From contig OY821519.1 in assembly GCA_963682025.1 (NCBI GenBank), forward strand, positions 250,478,358 to 250,542,357: DNA of 64,000 bases, read 5' to 3'. Every line of letters starts with the position of its first letter. Within the stretch, counting starts at the first letter, position 1. Positions 34,930-45,825 of the stretch are shown here, one piece after another. The DNA comes from Cordilura impudica (Eukaryota; Arthropoda; Insecta; Diptera; Scathophagidae). A model generated the notes under the pieces. The model searched no databases. It was not told the DNA's origin and worked only from the letters and a program-made list of their open reading frames with translations. Made by a program: the position numbers and the translations under genes.

Positions 34930-35533
34930 AGAATATGATTTATTAAAGATAGATATATTTTTTTCTCGGGAATTGTCAAAATTTTCTCAGAAAACTGGAA
35001 TCGCGCAAAAAAAGGAGTTAAACTCTTAAGAAGGGGACTAACGGGAAGTAAAGCGAATACAAATGTAACAACTATTTGTTCATATAGCCGATCCTTTTAA
35101 AATGACAAACTTATCCACTGTCAACCCCTGTTGAAGTTAATGAGGCTCTGTCGACTGATCCAAAATGGTATAACCTTTCTTTGTCGGCCTAGAGGCCTGC
35201 TGGCAGCCTCAGCACCAGGATCGGATGCATTATCGTAATCGGCTGGCCATCTTAAAAACCAATGATTACCGTAGCCTCTACAATTATTAATGAAAATGTT
35301 AGAACGCCACTCGACGTTGGCGCACCTAACTATTTCATGGACTTTGCGAAATAAGATAGCCTGATGCTGGCGAAACCGTCGCGCCTGATAGTTGCACTAT
35401 CCTATACTCCTGTAATCCCAACAATTTGGCAAGATCAAGTGATGTGGGATTCCTATGAAACAAACAAGGCCTAGATGCCCTAATAATCTGGAGAGTGATA
35501 TCTATCAGACTTCGCACTTGTGCTTGGAATCTT
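34930..35533. other. Less AT-rich stretch, no gene recognised
   Basis: Higher-GC sequence just upstream of a LINE endonuclease relic. It could be the decayed 5' part of that element, but no reading frame can be followed. Confidence 0.4.
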
Positions 35534-36240
35534 CCAGGCATCCAATGCTATGCCCCAACAGAAGCAGCCGACCGCGGCACGAAAGATATAAAAAAAAAAA
35601 TAAAAAAAAAAATAAAAAAAAAACACTACTCCCTCTTTCCTCCTTAACCTATTTTCCTAAGATCAACACAATGCACTGCATCTGTAGGGGGCATCCCCTG
35701 AGTGTTGATTAATTTAAAAAAAAAAAAAAAGATGAATTCAATGAAATTCTAGATAAGGCGATAACAACAGCTAATCGCGGCGACATTTTAGTGGTTGTGG
35801 CAGATTTCAATGCTGAAATTGGTCCAGATAACACCAAATTTTTGGCAACGCTAATGATAATAGGATAATGAGGAAATTTTTCAGAAAATTTTTCTCAGAT
35901 AATGTCGTGGTTGAAGGTTCGTTGTTCCCTCACAAACGAATATATAAAGTAACCAGGGAATCCCTTGTTCTCGTTACCTAGAATCAGATGGACCAAATTA
36001 AGATTTCCAGAAAATGGAGTGGTTCTGTCACAACCGCAGGGAAACGGATTTGGCAAGCGATCACCATCTTTTCGTGGCAACTATGCGTATAAAGATTGCT
36101 GCCATCAATGATAACAAATCCCAAATTCATCGACGGATCGACGAACGCAGAATGAAAGATGACGCAGTTAGTACGCGGTACGCTGAAGCTTTAAAATTAT
36201 CATTTGACAACATACGATTCATGATAACCTAAACTTGTTT
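35534..36240 (+). pseudogene. Non-LTR retrotransposon (LINE) endonuclease relic
   Basis: Recognisable pieces of an apurinic-type endonuclease domain occur in order. GIQCYAPTEAADRGTKD starts at 35534. After a 140-base insert come DEFNEILDKAI, then RGDILVVVADFNAEIGPDN with the GDFNA-type metal-binding motif near 35790. Next is an IYKVTRES...NQMDQIKISRKWS region in which the usual Asp-His is altered, and finally DLASDHHLFVATMRIK (36049-36090) with the catalytic SDH motif. Frames shift several times and there are stops. The style is like the endonucleases often annotated 'craniofacial development protein 2-like', which are LINE-derived. No reverse transcriptase follows, so the copy is truncated. 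Confidence 0.7.
35588..35727. mobile_element. Small A-rich insert in the LINE endonuclease
   Basis: About 140 bases, A-rich at both edges, interrupt the endonuclease reading exactly between GTKD and DEFNE. The hexamer AAAGAT occurs on both sides (35582-35587 and 35728-35733), consistent with a short target duplication. The core (CACTACTCCCTCTTTCC...) is unrecognised; it may be a retroposed short RNA. Confidence 0.45.
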
Positions 36241-36419
36241 TCGAACAAAGTCCAAACTACAAGCAAGTTAAATCCTCTGGATTTGGTAATTCGCCTGGAA
36301 TTTTGTCAAAGAATGATGGAAATAGCCGAAGAATCACAGGATCACCTAACCTGACTGCACCAGACTTTTTTTAAACTCTTTCTATTACTTTTACTCTCTG
36401 TCGGTCTGTCTGTATGTCG
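36241..36419. other. No gene recognised
   Basis: Transition between the LINE relic and a tandem repeat; no supported feature. Confidence 0.4.
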
Positions 36420-36865
36420 TGGGTCAACCCCATTCCCCCTTATCCAATGTATCTGAAACTTGGCCCATAGTCTTGTTGTGACTACAGAACAATTTTGGGG
36501 TGGTCATTTCCCTTCATCTGATTGATCTGAAACTTAGTCCATATACTTGCTGTGAAAAAAAGATTAACCTTGACTTAGTGACGCACAGTCACGTATGGTC
36601 ACGCACAGTCACGGAGAGATTTAAAACGGATTTCCCCTCATCCAATCAATCTGAAACTTGATCGATATACTTGTTAGAAAGAAAGATTAACTTCGAGATA
36701 GTCATGCACAGTCACGCATAGTCACGCACAGTCACGGAGTGATTTAAAGCGCATTCCCACTTATCCTATCGATCTGAAACTTTGTCCATAGACTGGTTGT
36801 GGCCAATGATTAATTTTAAGATAGTCACACAAAGTCATGCACTCTCACATAGAGCTTCAAAACTC
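36420..36865. repeat. Tandem repeat, about 123-bp unit, 3-4 copies
   Basis: The landmark ATCTGAAACTTRGTCCATA recurs near 36450, 36525, 36649 and 36773. The last three are spaced about 124 bases, and the first unit is short. Each later unit ends in a cluster of a shorter repeat, GTCACGCACAGTCACG. Composition is higher in GC than most of the window. Confidence 0.8.
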
Positions 36866-38689
36866 GTATGCATAAGGAAAGAAAGAGTTTTAATAAAAAC
36901 TTTGTTTTTATGGGTTAGATTGATGAGCTCTCCAAATTATCTTTTTCTCAAGTAAAAATAGGATCATTTTTTACTCTTTTCACCCGCATAAACTCCCCTG
37001 AACTTCTATAAAAAGGATCAACTGAAACTTACTTTTTTGATAGAATCGAATAACTCCACTTTACGTTTTACGAAAATTGTAATGTCAAGGCGCACTACTT
37101 TATTAAAGTTTTCATAAATTTGAACGTGGAGTTAATGGATTTGGCAAGTAAGATATCCAATTATGACCATAACATCCTCCTGCTCGAAAAGTTTTTTGCC
37201 TTTAAATTGTATATCTTAAAAATGTACTTATTGTTTCCAATTTTTTTAATTTTTTTTATTTCAGCATACAATTTTTTTCATACATTTTTTTTTTTTTTTC
37301 ATTTTCACATCACACAATTTTTTTTCACCACCAAACCTCTTTCACCATAAATTTTTTTTTCACCTTAAAAATTTTAATAAATTAAAAAATCGTTCAACAC
37401 AAAAGTGCTACCCTAATTTTCACATATGAGAGCAGCCAACACGATTGACTTGCATTGGCGCTGGCATTTGCCAAAGTAACTGCCTCTTTGTCTACTTTAT
37501 TTGGTTAATGGGTTGGTAATTGTTGTTGATGAGGGGCAACTTCATCAACACGCTCTGCGTCAAATTTTAAAAAAATGTATTCATGTGTTATTTTAAACGT
37601 TAGTGTTAAAAAAAATATTTAACAATTTATTTGAATTTGCACATTATTTGTTTGTTTTTTGTACTATTTTATTGAAGTTTTTGCAATATGGTCAGTGTTT
37701 GCGTTTTCTGTGATCGCTCATTTGTTCGTTCATACCGGTCGTACAAGTTCTCACTCTTAACGATTAAACAAGAAATCTAAGTTTTATTTTTTTTTTATTT
37801 TCACACAATGTAGGTCAGTAGTGACATTTGTGCATTTAAGTATAAAAATAAATACAAAAATAAAAAATCAAATGATACTAACAACATTAAATACAGTTGT
37901 ACTTTTAATGGACTTAATGGACTTACTGCTGCTGCTCAACTTGTCAGCTCACTCTACTAGTTCTATGTTGGACTGGAACTTTTGTCTACCATTCAATTTA
38001 ATAATAATGTCGCAAGTACGAGTTCAACAACACGTTCGTTTTTGCAATGAAAATATACGCTCAGAAAATAATTATTTGAAGATTTTCTTTAACGTTGAAA
38101 GATTAGGAGAGTTTTAAGAGTGTAGTTAGCGCACACGTATTTCCCCATTTTTGGAAATAATACAATTTTTTGAAGATTGTTCTGAATTGTTCTAGAATTG
38201 TTCTACAAGGCTCCAAAACGATGAGTTTCTAAAATATAATTTGTACCGGTAAATCGAAAAAACGAATTTTAAACTTTGCCCCACACTTTTGGAAAAAAAA
38301 ATTAGCGGCTGTTCTATGTTGTTTTAGTTGTTCTAAACATTGTTCCAAAATATACATCGCAAACCGTAACGTACCCAAATGAGATCGAAAAACATTTTTT
38401 CCGCGATATCAAAAGTGTGCGAAGATAGCCCCCCATTTTTGGAAATAAAAAAGATTTAGGATCCTCAATGATTACTTACTTCTAAATTTTCTGCAAAAGC
38501 CATGTTTATTAATTTTCTCTTTTTTTACCCTACACGTCACTCTATTTGAGAGTATTGAAGAGTTTATAATTATATTTTTAATAATACACCCAAATCGGTG
38601 AACCCGTAAATAAATATATATTCTCAATCCATATAACAACTTTCTTTTTTTTCACAAAATATATATTTATACGAAAAGGTTCTTTATTT
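36866..38689. other. AT-rich stretch without a recognised gene
   Basis: Frames at 37120-37350 and 37821-38117 are low-complexity or start at non-ATG codons, and no family is recognised. Around 38130-38460 a loosely repeated phrase (CCCCATTTTTGGAAATAA with TTGTTCTA) occurs twice. Confidence 0.45.
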
Positions 38690-39978
38690 GAGAAAATGTG
38701 ATTTAAAAAAAGTTTTAAAGAAAAAGTACTTTTTTAAGAAAGTATGTGTTTTGAAAAAAAAAATCTTTTAGGAAAATTTACTTTTTTAAAGAAAAATATG
38801 CTCTATTTTAAACACGGGATAAGTATTTTTTTTTTTTAAGATACGTTTTTATAAACAGTTTTTTTTTTAGAAAAAGTACTTTTTTAAGAAATTTTACTAT
38901 TTCAAGGAAAACTTTTATTAAAAAGGTAATTTTGTAAGAAAATTTATTTTTAAAAGAAAAATATTTTTTTAAGAAAATACTTTTTTGCAAATAGGTACTT
39001 TTTAGGAAAAGATATATTTTGAGGGCTTTTTTTTATGTAATGCAGTCTTCTAGGAAAAGGTATTTTTTTAAATGTATTTTTTTTTTAAAGTTTTTAAGAA
39101 TATATGAGTCTTTTAAAACATAACTTTTAAGAAATCAAGTTTTTCCCAAAAAATTTGCCTTTTAAGAAAAACAGTTAAGTTTTGCGAAAATGTAATTTTT
39201 TAAGAAAGGTACTTTTTAAAAAATGCTATTATTGTAAAGAAAGGTAGTTTTTTAAAAAAAGGAACTTTAAAAAAAAGAAACTTCTTTTAAGAAAATGTGG
39301 TACTAAACGCACTTTTTGTCGAAAAATACTTTTTTAAGTAAATTTACTTTTTTAAAAAAAGCTATTATGAAAATGTTATGAAAATACATTTAAGAAAAGG
39401 TCTTTTTAACTAAATTCAATTTTTTCTGAAAGGTAGAGAAGAAGAAAGCATATATTTCTAAAATTCATAACTGCACTGTACCTTTAATCAGATTAGTTTC
39501 TGACATTTCAGCCCTCATCAGTGATTTTTATTGAAGATGTGATTATTGTTATATTATAACTGAATATATTGTGTCTATATGAAATATTTCTACTTAGGGC
39601 GGACATGAGGTTTGAACCTGCATCTATCTCACATACACTCGTACTTGCACTTTTTGGTCATGCGCCATACTCACTTGAAGTCAAGCCTACAAGCAGTGTG
39701 GTTAAGAATCAGTTTTCATATCATACAGATTTTACTTCATATTAATCTCCAAGCAAACAATCGTTATTTTTAAATTTCGAATATTTATGCATTTCTACTT
39801 CTAATTTCCACTATTCTCAGTTTGTTTCGAAAAGGTCCTTTTTAAAGAAAATTTGCATATTTACGGAAAGGTCATCTTTTAAGAAAATAATGTTTTTTAG
39901 AAAAATTTAATTTTTCAGAAAAGCCGATTTTTTAACTATACTTTTTTCTGAAAAGTTAGTTTTTTAAGAAAAATACTT
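38690..39978. repeat. About 20-bp satellite, opposite orientation, left of the LINE
   Basis: Units such as AAAAAGTACTTTTTTAAGAA are the reverse complement of the 24.8-27.5 kb satellite. The array resumes at 48.33 kb after the LINE, so it was the LINE's insertion target. A unique 370-bp segment at about 39425-39795 interrupts it. Confidence 0.85.
39425..39795 (-). mobile_element. Possible tRNA-derived SINE in the satellite
   Basis: On the minus strand GCAGGTTCAAACCTC (near 39610) matches the tRNA B-box pattern GGTTCRANNCC. A TATGGCGCATGACC stretch about 60 bases upstream could be a decayed A box. The segment is non-satellite DNA embedded in the array. No A-tail or target duplication was identified, so the call is tentative. 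Confidence 0.3.
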
Positions 39979-39988
39979 TAAATGAGAA

Positions 39989-40774
39989 ATGAGGCGCCAG
40001 TCTTTAGTGTTGCGTGGACTTTACTATGATACTGATATTAATGATATTCATGATGATTTAAATAAATTGGTTCCTAATTCTGTTCATTCTGTATCTAAAT
40101 TTCAGACGTCCTTTTCTAAAAAGAATAATTTAGAGACTGGTTTATTTTTAGTTACGCTTAAAGAGGGTAAACGTTCAAACGAGTTGTCTAATATTCGCTT
40201 TATTTTAAATCAGGTTATAATTTGGGAGAAACCTAAACAAAATCAGAAAGTAGTTCAATGTTATCGTTGTCAGAAATGGGGTCACATGTCTAAGTATTGC
40301 AATCGTTCTTACACGTGTGTTAAATGTTCTTTAAACCATGGTCCTGGAGAATGTTCCTTTACTCCCAGTGAAAACAGTCTTCCATATTGTTTCAATTGTC
40401 AGAAATCTGACCATCCAGCTAGTTGGCGCGGTTGTCCTGCTTTTAAGAACTATTTAGATTTGAAGCGGAAAATTTCAGATAAAGCTAAAGAGAAAAGAAT
40501 TAAGGCATCAAATAATGTTTCTAATGCTATTAATTTTAGTTTTATAGACCCTAGTAAAACTTTTTCAAGTCATTTTAATAAAGATTGCAATTCTTCAAAT
40601 AAACCTAGTTTTGTAATTGACTTTTTAGAAATAGCTAAAATTTTATGTGAGCCGGATTCTTTGGAAGTAAGAATAAAAAATTTCATAAAAAAATTTTTAT
40701 CAATGTCCAAATCACAGGCAAAAGCCGAATGCAAAAGTCTATTTCAGGAAGTTTTAACTACCTACGGTCCATAA
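39989..40774 (+). CDS. LINE ORF1: gag-like zinc-knuckle nucleic-acid-binding protein
   Basis: An uninterrupted 261-codon frame encodes the RNA-binding ORF1 protein of a Jockey-like retrotransposon, which coats the element RNA in ribonucleoprotein particles. Residues 5-75 (LVLRGLYYDTDINDIHDDL...) look like the region preceding the knuckles in Jockey gag proteins. Three CCHC knuckles follow: C91/C94/H99/C104 (CYRCQKWGHMSKYC), C110/C113/H117/C122 and C134/C137/H142/C149. The tail is basic, then Lys/Ser-rich. An in-frame stop six bases before the ATG and its position next to the satellite suggest the N-terminus is missing. It is intact as a frame but probably part of a dead element. Confidence 0.85.
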   Translation: MRRQSLVLRGLYYDTDINDIHDDLNKLVPNSVHSVSKFQTSFSKKNNLETGLFLVTLKEGKRSNELSNIRFILNQVIIWEKPKQNQKVVQCYRCQKWGHMSKYCNRSYTCVKCSLNHGPGECSFTPSENSLPYCFNCQKSDHPASWRGCPAFKNYLDLKRKISDKAKEKRIKASNNVSNAINFSFIDPSKTFSSHFNKDCNSSNKPSFVIDFLEIAKILCEPDSLEVRIKNFIKKFLSMSKSQAKAECKSLFQEVLTTYGP

Positions 40775-40778
40775 TGTA

Positions 40779-41700
40779 TTAAAAATTATTACATATAATG
40801 TTAGATCTCTTGTGGAGACAAGTCGAAGAATAGATTTACTAAATTTACTTAAACATAATAATATTGATTTAGCTTTTATTCAGGAAACTCGAAAAATTTC
40901 TTTGAATAATTACAGCTTTATCAGAGATAATAGCTCCTAAGGTTTAGGTATTGTTATTAAACAAAATTATCAATTTTCCAAAATTGAGATATCTAATGTG
41001 GCTTTTCCTAATTTATTTATTGAAATTCGCACTTCAGTACATAATATAAATAAAAAATTTTTAGTAGGGCCGATTTACTTCCCATGCAACTTTAGTGTAA
41101 AAATAATTTTAGATGGCCTTTCAAATATAGCCACTTATTCGCAAAACTTTGACGGAACTATAATAGGTGGAGATTTTAACGCCAAGAATATTTCTTGGGG
41201 TAATACTCTAAATAACACGAATGGTAATGCATTTTATAATTGGCTTCAGATAAATTCACATTCATTTATAAGAATTTGCAATTCCTTTCCATCTTACCCT
41301 AATGGTTGTTCTTTTTTATATCATTTTCTTTTGAGCTCTAATCTAATTGACTTATTTAGTCCAAATTATGTTATAAATAGTTTGCCATCCTTTTCAGACC
41401 ATTTTCCATTAATATTACATCTAAAATTATTTGATTTTGATATTATTCGAAATCAAAGAAGTTCATTTACATCTTTTAAGAATACCAATTGGGATTTATT
41501 TAAAAATTATATTACAATTGATCTTCTACAATACTTTCCTCCATCCAAAAGTTTTGTTGCTTCTGATTTTGTGAAGAATTTATTAAAAATTAAGTATGGT
41601 TGGCAAAAAAATTTGAGAAAAATCTTCAACAGTACTTTAAATAGACATAATGACCAATAAAAACTAATTTCTAAACAAATTCAACTTCTAAACATTTTAA
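40779..41700 (+). pseudogene. LINE ORF2, endonuclease part
   Basis: The AP-like endonuclease that nicks target DNA starts right after ORF1 in a different frame. YNVRSLVETSRRIDLLNLL and DLAFIQET (metal-binding Glu) are followed by an in-frame TAA at 40938-40940. The frame then stays open to 41660, with GGDFNAKNISWG near 41166 and FSDHFPLI near 41390 as catalytic motifs. After a TAA at 41658-41660 the same frame continues (KLISKQIQLLNIL) to 41700, where a MITE interrupts it. Removing the MITE joins this in frame to IKELVSKEQIQ at 42365. Two premature stops make it non-functional. Confidence 0.8.
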
Positions 41701-42356
41701 CAAGGTTCAGAAAGTACACACACGAAACACACAATGTTCTGTTCAAAAGCAGCCAACACATATCTTTATTTTCATATCAATTATGTGCGTTTCTAAATTT
41801 TCTACGGTGCCCAACACAACCATGACTGTGTTCGTTTTAATATTTCGTTATTTACACGAACATTTTTGTATCACATACTTTATGTTTCAATCACACATAA
41901 AGCACACATTTTTGAGTGTTGCTTTATTGAAGTTCATGTTCTGGTACGTGTTTAAAATATAACTGAACTCGAACCTGTTTATTGTACATGTTGTGTTTTT
42001 TCTCACTACAAGAGCCACAACACGACTTAAAATATAACTGAACTCGAACCTGTTTATTGTATATGTTCTGTGTTTTTTTTCAGTACACTTACCAGAACAT
42101 GAACTTCAAATAAAGCAACACTCAAAAATGTGTGCTTTATGTGTGATTGAAACAAAAAGTATGTGATACAAAAATGTTCGTGTAAATAACAAAATATTAA
42201 AACGAACACAGTCATGGTTGTGTTGGGCACCGAAAAAAATTTAAAAACAAACATAATTGGTATGAAAATAAAAATATGTGTGTGTTGGTCTAAGTTATGT
42301 TTGTTTACATATATGTACGAGTTTTTTATTCAGTGTGTGTTTTTTTCTGAACTCTG
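41701..42356. mobile_element. hAT-like MITE (foldback), 656 bp, with 8-bp target duplication
   Basis: A non-coding element sits inside LINE ORF2. The ends are CAAGGTTCAGAAA and, on the other strand, CAGAGTTCAGAAA, flanked by CATTTTAA on both sides (41693-41700 and 42357-42364). Deleting the element plus one duplicate restores ORF2 exactly. Long inverted arms (about 41815-41950 against 42078-42235) hold ACACAACCATGACTGTGTTC mirrored by GAACACAGTCATGGTTGTGT. Inside is a direct repeat of TATAACTGAACTCGAACCTG (41958 and 42031). An 8-bp duplication and CAG-type ends fit hAT, so mobilisation would need a hAT transposase encoded elsewhere. Confidence 0.85.
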
Positions 42357-43846
42357 CATTTTAATAAAAGAATTGGTGAGTAAGGAACAAATTCAAAGCT
42401 TTAATGAAAAACTGAATAACATCAAACCAGGACCTCTTGCTCATAAGAACATTTATAATATTCTAGGTTATAAAAAACGTACATCAATTGGGGATTTGTC
42501 TGTAAATGGATTAGTTTTAGAAAATGAGACAATTAAACTAAATATTTTAAAAGAACATTTTTCAAAAATTTACAGTGGTACCTGTATTGATAGAGATATC
42601 TCAGAAATTGAAAACTTTGTGGAATCTTTGGTTGACGATACATTATTTAATTTTATTGATGAATTTTCTGCATTGAATAATCAAAATTGCATAAACTTTG
42701 TAAAATTAGATAACGTTGTTGTTCATTCAATTTCTTTGAATAATAAAAAGTCTGCAGGAATCGATCGAATTTCAAATTTTTTAATTAGAAAATTTCCTAT
42801 GAAGGCCTTTGAGTTTTTAGTTGTTATTTTTAATAATTGTTTAAATAATGCATATTTTCCTAATAACTGGAAAATTTCAAAAATAATTCCTATCAAAAAG
42901 AGAACAAATTCTTCCGATATTAACAATTTAAGGCCCATTTCTTTGCTTTCGAACTTAGGTAAATTTTTTGAAAAAACTATTCGTGAAAAAATAGATATCG
43001 GTTTAAATAACTCGTATATTCCAAATTTACAATTTGGATTTAAAAAAGGACATTCTACTTTAGACGATCTTTCAAAATTTTATAACGATGTAGTTTGCAA
43101 TTTACGACAGCGTCGTTGCACAGTTGTTGTTTCGCTCGATGTCGAAAAAGCCTTTGATAGAGCGTTTCACGCAGGTATAATTTTCAAAATGAGTTTAATT
43201 GGTTTTGATATACATATTATTAAATTATTTAAGAGTTATTTTTGCAATAGACGGTTTTGCATACATTTAAATAATTATTTTTCTGATTTTGGTGTTATTT
43301 CTTGTGGAGTTCCGCAGGGCTCAATTCTGGCGCCACATTTGTATAACATTTTAATTCATGATTTTCCCCACAATTTTTCAAACTCTACTGGTATTGTCTA
43401 TGCAGATGATTTTCTTCTCTACGCCCATCATGAGTCTCCTGATAAAGCTTTACAAATTGTATCAAGACATCTATTTAAAGTTAAAGATTTTTATGATTTT
43501 TGGGGTATTAAAATAAATGCTACAAAAAGTGAAGCAATTTGTCTCAGAAATGCGTCGGGGAAATGTGCTTACGTCGTAGAGTTTTATCTAATAAAACTTT
43601 ACCAGTTAATACAAAATTACTACTTTATAAAACATGTATGAGACCAGTTTTGTTGTATGCATTTCCTATTTGGTTTTCTATTTCACCGACATTAATGAAC
43701 AAATTTGAAATTTTTGAGAGAAAGGTTTTAAGATTTTGTATTGGGAAAAATTTTTCATCAAAAACAAAAAGGTTTTCAAATTTAATTATTTACAATGAGT
43801 CGGGAGTGCTCCCAATGAGCTCTTACGTGTTTGACATTATAAAGAA
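42357..43846 (+). pseudogene. LINE ORF2, reverse transcriptase part
   Basis: The polymerase domain of the LINE reads open to about 43550. Motifs in order are KSAGIDRISNFLIRKF, NNWKISKIIPIKKRTNSSD, NNLRPISLLSNLGKFFEKTI, FGFKKGHSTLDDLS, VVVSLDVEKAFDRA (first catalytic Asp), CGVPQGSILAPHLYNI and YADDFLLYAHHE (catalytic YADD), then NATKSEAICL. After this a deletion of roughly 60-80 codons with a frameshift leads to NTKLLLYKTCMRPVLLYAF in another frame, continuing to VFDIIKN at 43846. The frame upstream of 42357 that starts with GTG at 42214 lies in the MITE and is not part of the protein. The key catalytic residues survive but the protein is broken. Confidence 0.85.
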
Positions 43847-44318
43847 CTAGTGGATTGTGTGGCGGCTAGGCGCCTGTTTATTTTGACTTCAACAAACAAA
43901 TTTTTTTTGCCATTTCAAAATTTTCCTATATTTTATATATTTAAAAAAAAATTAATTTTAATGTTTTTAAAATTAAAAAAAAAAAAAAAAAAATCGGAAA
44001 ACAGTTGTAAAAAATACAAACCAAAAACTTCGATTTTCAAATGAAGTTTTGTAAAAGGTCCTTTTATGTATATTTTCGCATAAGTTTGCCAGTAGCTAAC
44101 CTTTGCTTTATATTTTCTGCTTCTATACATAAGAAGTTTTTAATATTATATGATTTTAAAAAAATAATTTATTTTGATAGAAACTCGGTAATTTTAGTCT
44201 TAATAATTTAATAATTTAATTTATGTTTTATAACTTTTTAAAATGCATCAAAATAAGTAAACTTATTCAACTAAAAAAGTTTTTAAACCTTTCGGACAAA
44301 ACAAACAAAAAATACTAC

Positions 44319-44388
44319 GGTTATAACGAACTTAGACTATAACGAACTAATTTGGCCGGTCCCGCCGAGTTCGTTATAACCGAACTCC
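44319..44388. repeat. Inverted motif resembling a pogo/Tigger terminus
   Basis: GGTTATAACGAACTTAG and CTATAACGAACTAATTTGGC are followed by GTTCGTTATAACCGAACTCC, so GTTATAACGAAC is repeated both directly and inverted within 70 bases. Similar 'TATAACGAAC' phrases occur at the ends of pogo-like DNA transposons. No transposase is seen. Confidence 0.35.
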
Positions 44389-44469
44389 ATTTTATTGTAG
44401 AAAAAATAGAATAGCATAGAAAAAAAAAAACGTTTTAGAGCAAGGTTCCTAAAAGTTTCTTAAGGGGGA

Positions 44470-44485
44470 GGGGGGGGGGGGGGGG
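44470..44485 (+). repeat. G16 homopolymer run
   Basis: A GGGGGAG stretch runs into 16 consecutive G in otherwise AT-rich DNA. It could form a G-quadruplex or be a sequencing or assembly weak spot. Confidence 0.9.
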
Positions 44486-45732
44486 TTTAAAGGTTCTAAA
44501 AGTTAATAATAATAATTAATTGCATAATTCTTTTTTGAATTTTAAAAAATCTTTGAAAAAATTTACAACTAAAAATTTTAATAAATAAGTCCGTGACAGC
44601 CAATATCCGGAGGCGTTATTGTTTTGCGGTGAACATCATAACTCGTTACCGGACCATGTGAAAAAAAAAATCGAAATGCGTTTAAAAGGTGACATGTTTC
44701 CTGAAGTAGTGACGAAGAGTTTTTAAATTTTTTTTTGCAGCATTTTGAAGTGAAAAACGATTTTTGCTATACAATTTCGGGAATTAAAAAATGGGGCAGA
44801 AAATGGAATTAAAAAAAAAACTTCGTGGTTACCTGATGATTTTTGTGTAGATATAGTGTCTAAAATTTCAAAAGAATCGGTCAAGAAGATGTTCACGGAC
44901 TTCGAACATTTATTTGCGAGAAAATCGGTTTAAAGTTTTTTAAAAACTGATTTGTATTCTATATACCGTATGAGGCCGGTCGCTGGAAACGCTGTATCTT
45001 CTTAAGTTTTGCTCTGATTTACTTAAAATTTTGACACAAAACTCTCGACATGTTGTGCATTCAGGAAGAGAAATGCAAAAAAAGGTTTCAAAACCTAACA
45101 CCCCTTAAGGAAATGCAAACACCGATACACCAACGTACACAAAAAAGAAAAAAATATTTCATATTTCATCATTCATGTAAACTGAAAAAAAAGAGAATTA
45201 CATATTTTGCAAAGTTATCTATAAATCTAAAACAGAAAAAATAAAAAATGCGCGCGTATTAGTTTTACTTCAAAAAAAAAAAAAAAAATCGCTTTTAATT
45301 CTTCCATTATAACTTCAATAAATTATTCAAATTAAAATCTTAAATATACCTTTTTACGTAATTTATGTTTGTCCCAATTTTTTTAAAAATTATGCAAAAA
45401 TTAATACTATGAGTGAAAAAAAATTATTTTCCCACCTCTCTTCTAAAATTACAATGTAATTTAATTATGCAAAGTTACAATAATTAAAATTTTAAACTTA
45501 ATATTGCACTATTTTTTCAAATGCTTTTCAATACAGAGCTATAAACGAAATCATACGTTGGACAACAACAAAATCTACATTGAAGATCTCTTTTTTCTCA
45601 AATATTTATCAAAAAAAGCATGCTCTTTGGTAAGTGCTGGCCATCAAAGAACTGAGCGAAAGTACTCTTAACAATACAAAACCATTTTGAGATGAAAAAC
45701 AAAACAGCCAAACAAAGAAGTTTAGTAAGTGT

Positions 45733-45825
45733 TGCCAATTTTGACAACTTATTGTAATTTCGACGATTTTGCAATTTTGCCAATTTTGACAACTTATTGT
45801 AATTTCGACGATTTTGCAATTTGTT
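45733..45825. repeat. 46-bp tandem duplication
   Basis: GCCAATTTTGACAACTTATT followed by GTAATTTCGACGATTTTGCA occurs twice in tandem with essentially no differences. Confidence 0.85.

Noticed and set aside
37821..38117. 98-codon plus-strand frame with a Leu-rich stretch
   Set aside because: It starts at a non-ATG codon, has no recognisable domain, and the Leu run comes from a short repeated GGACTTAATGGACTTA-type sequence. There is no splice or promoter support.
41701..42356. Riboswitch or structured RNA from the long inverted repeat
   Set aside because: The 8-bp target duplication and the exact repair of the LINE frame show that it is a transposable element.
42214..42360. N-terminal extension of the LINE reverse transcriptase frame
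   Set aside because: This part lies inside the hAT-like MITE and is only accidentally in frame.
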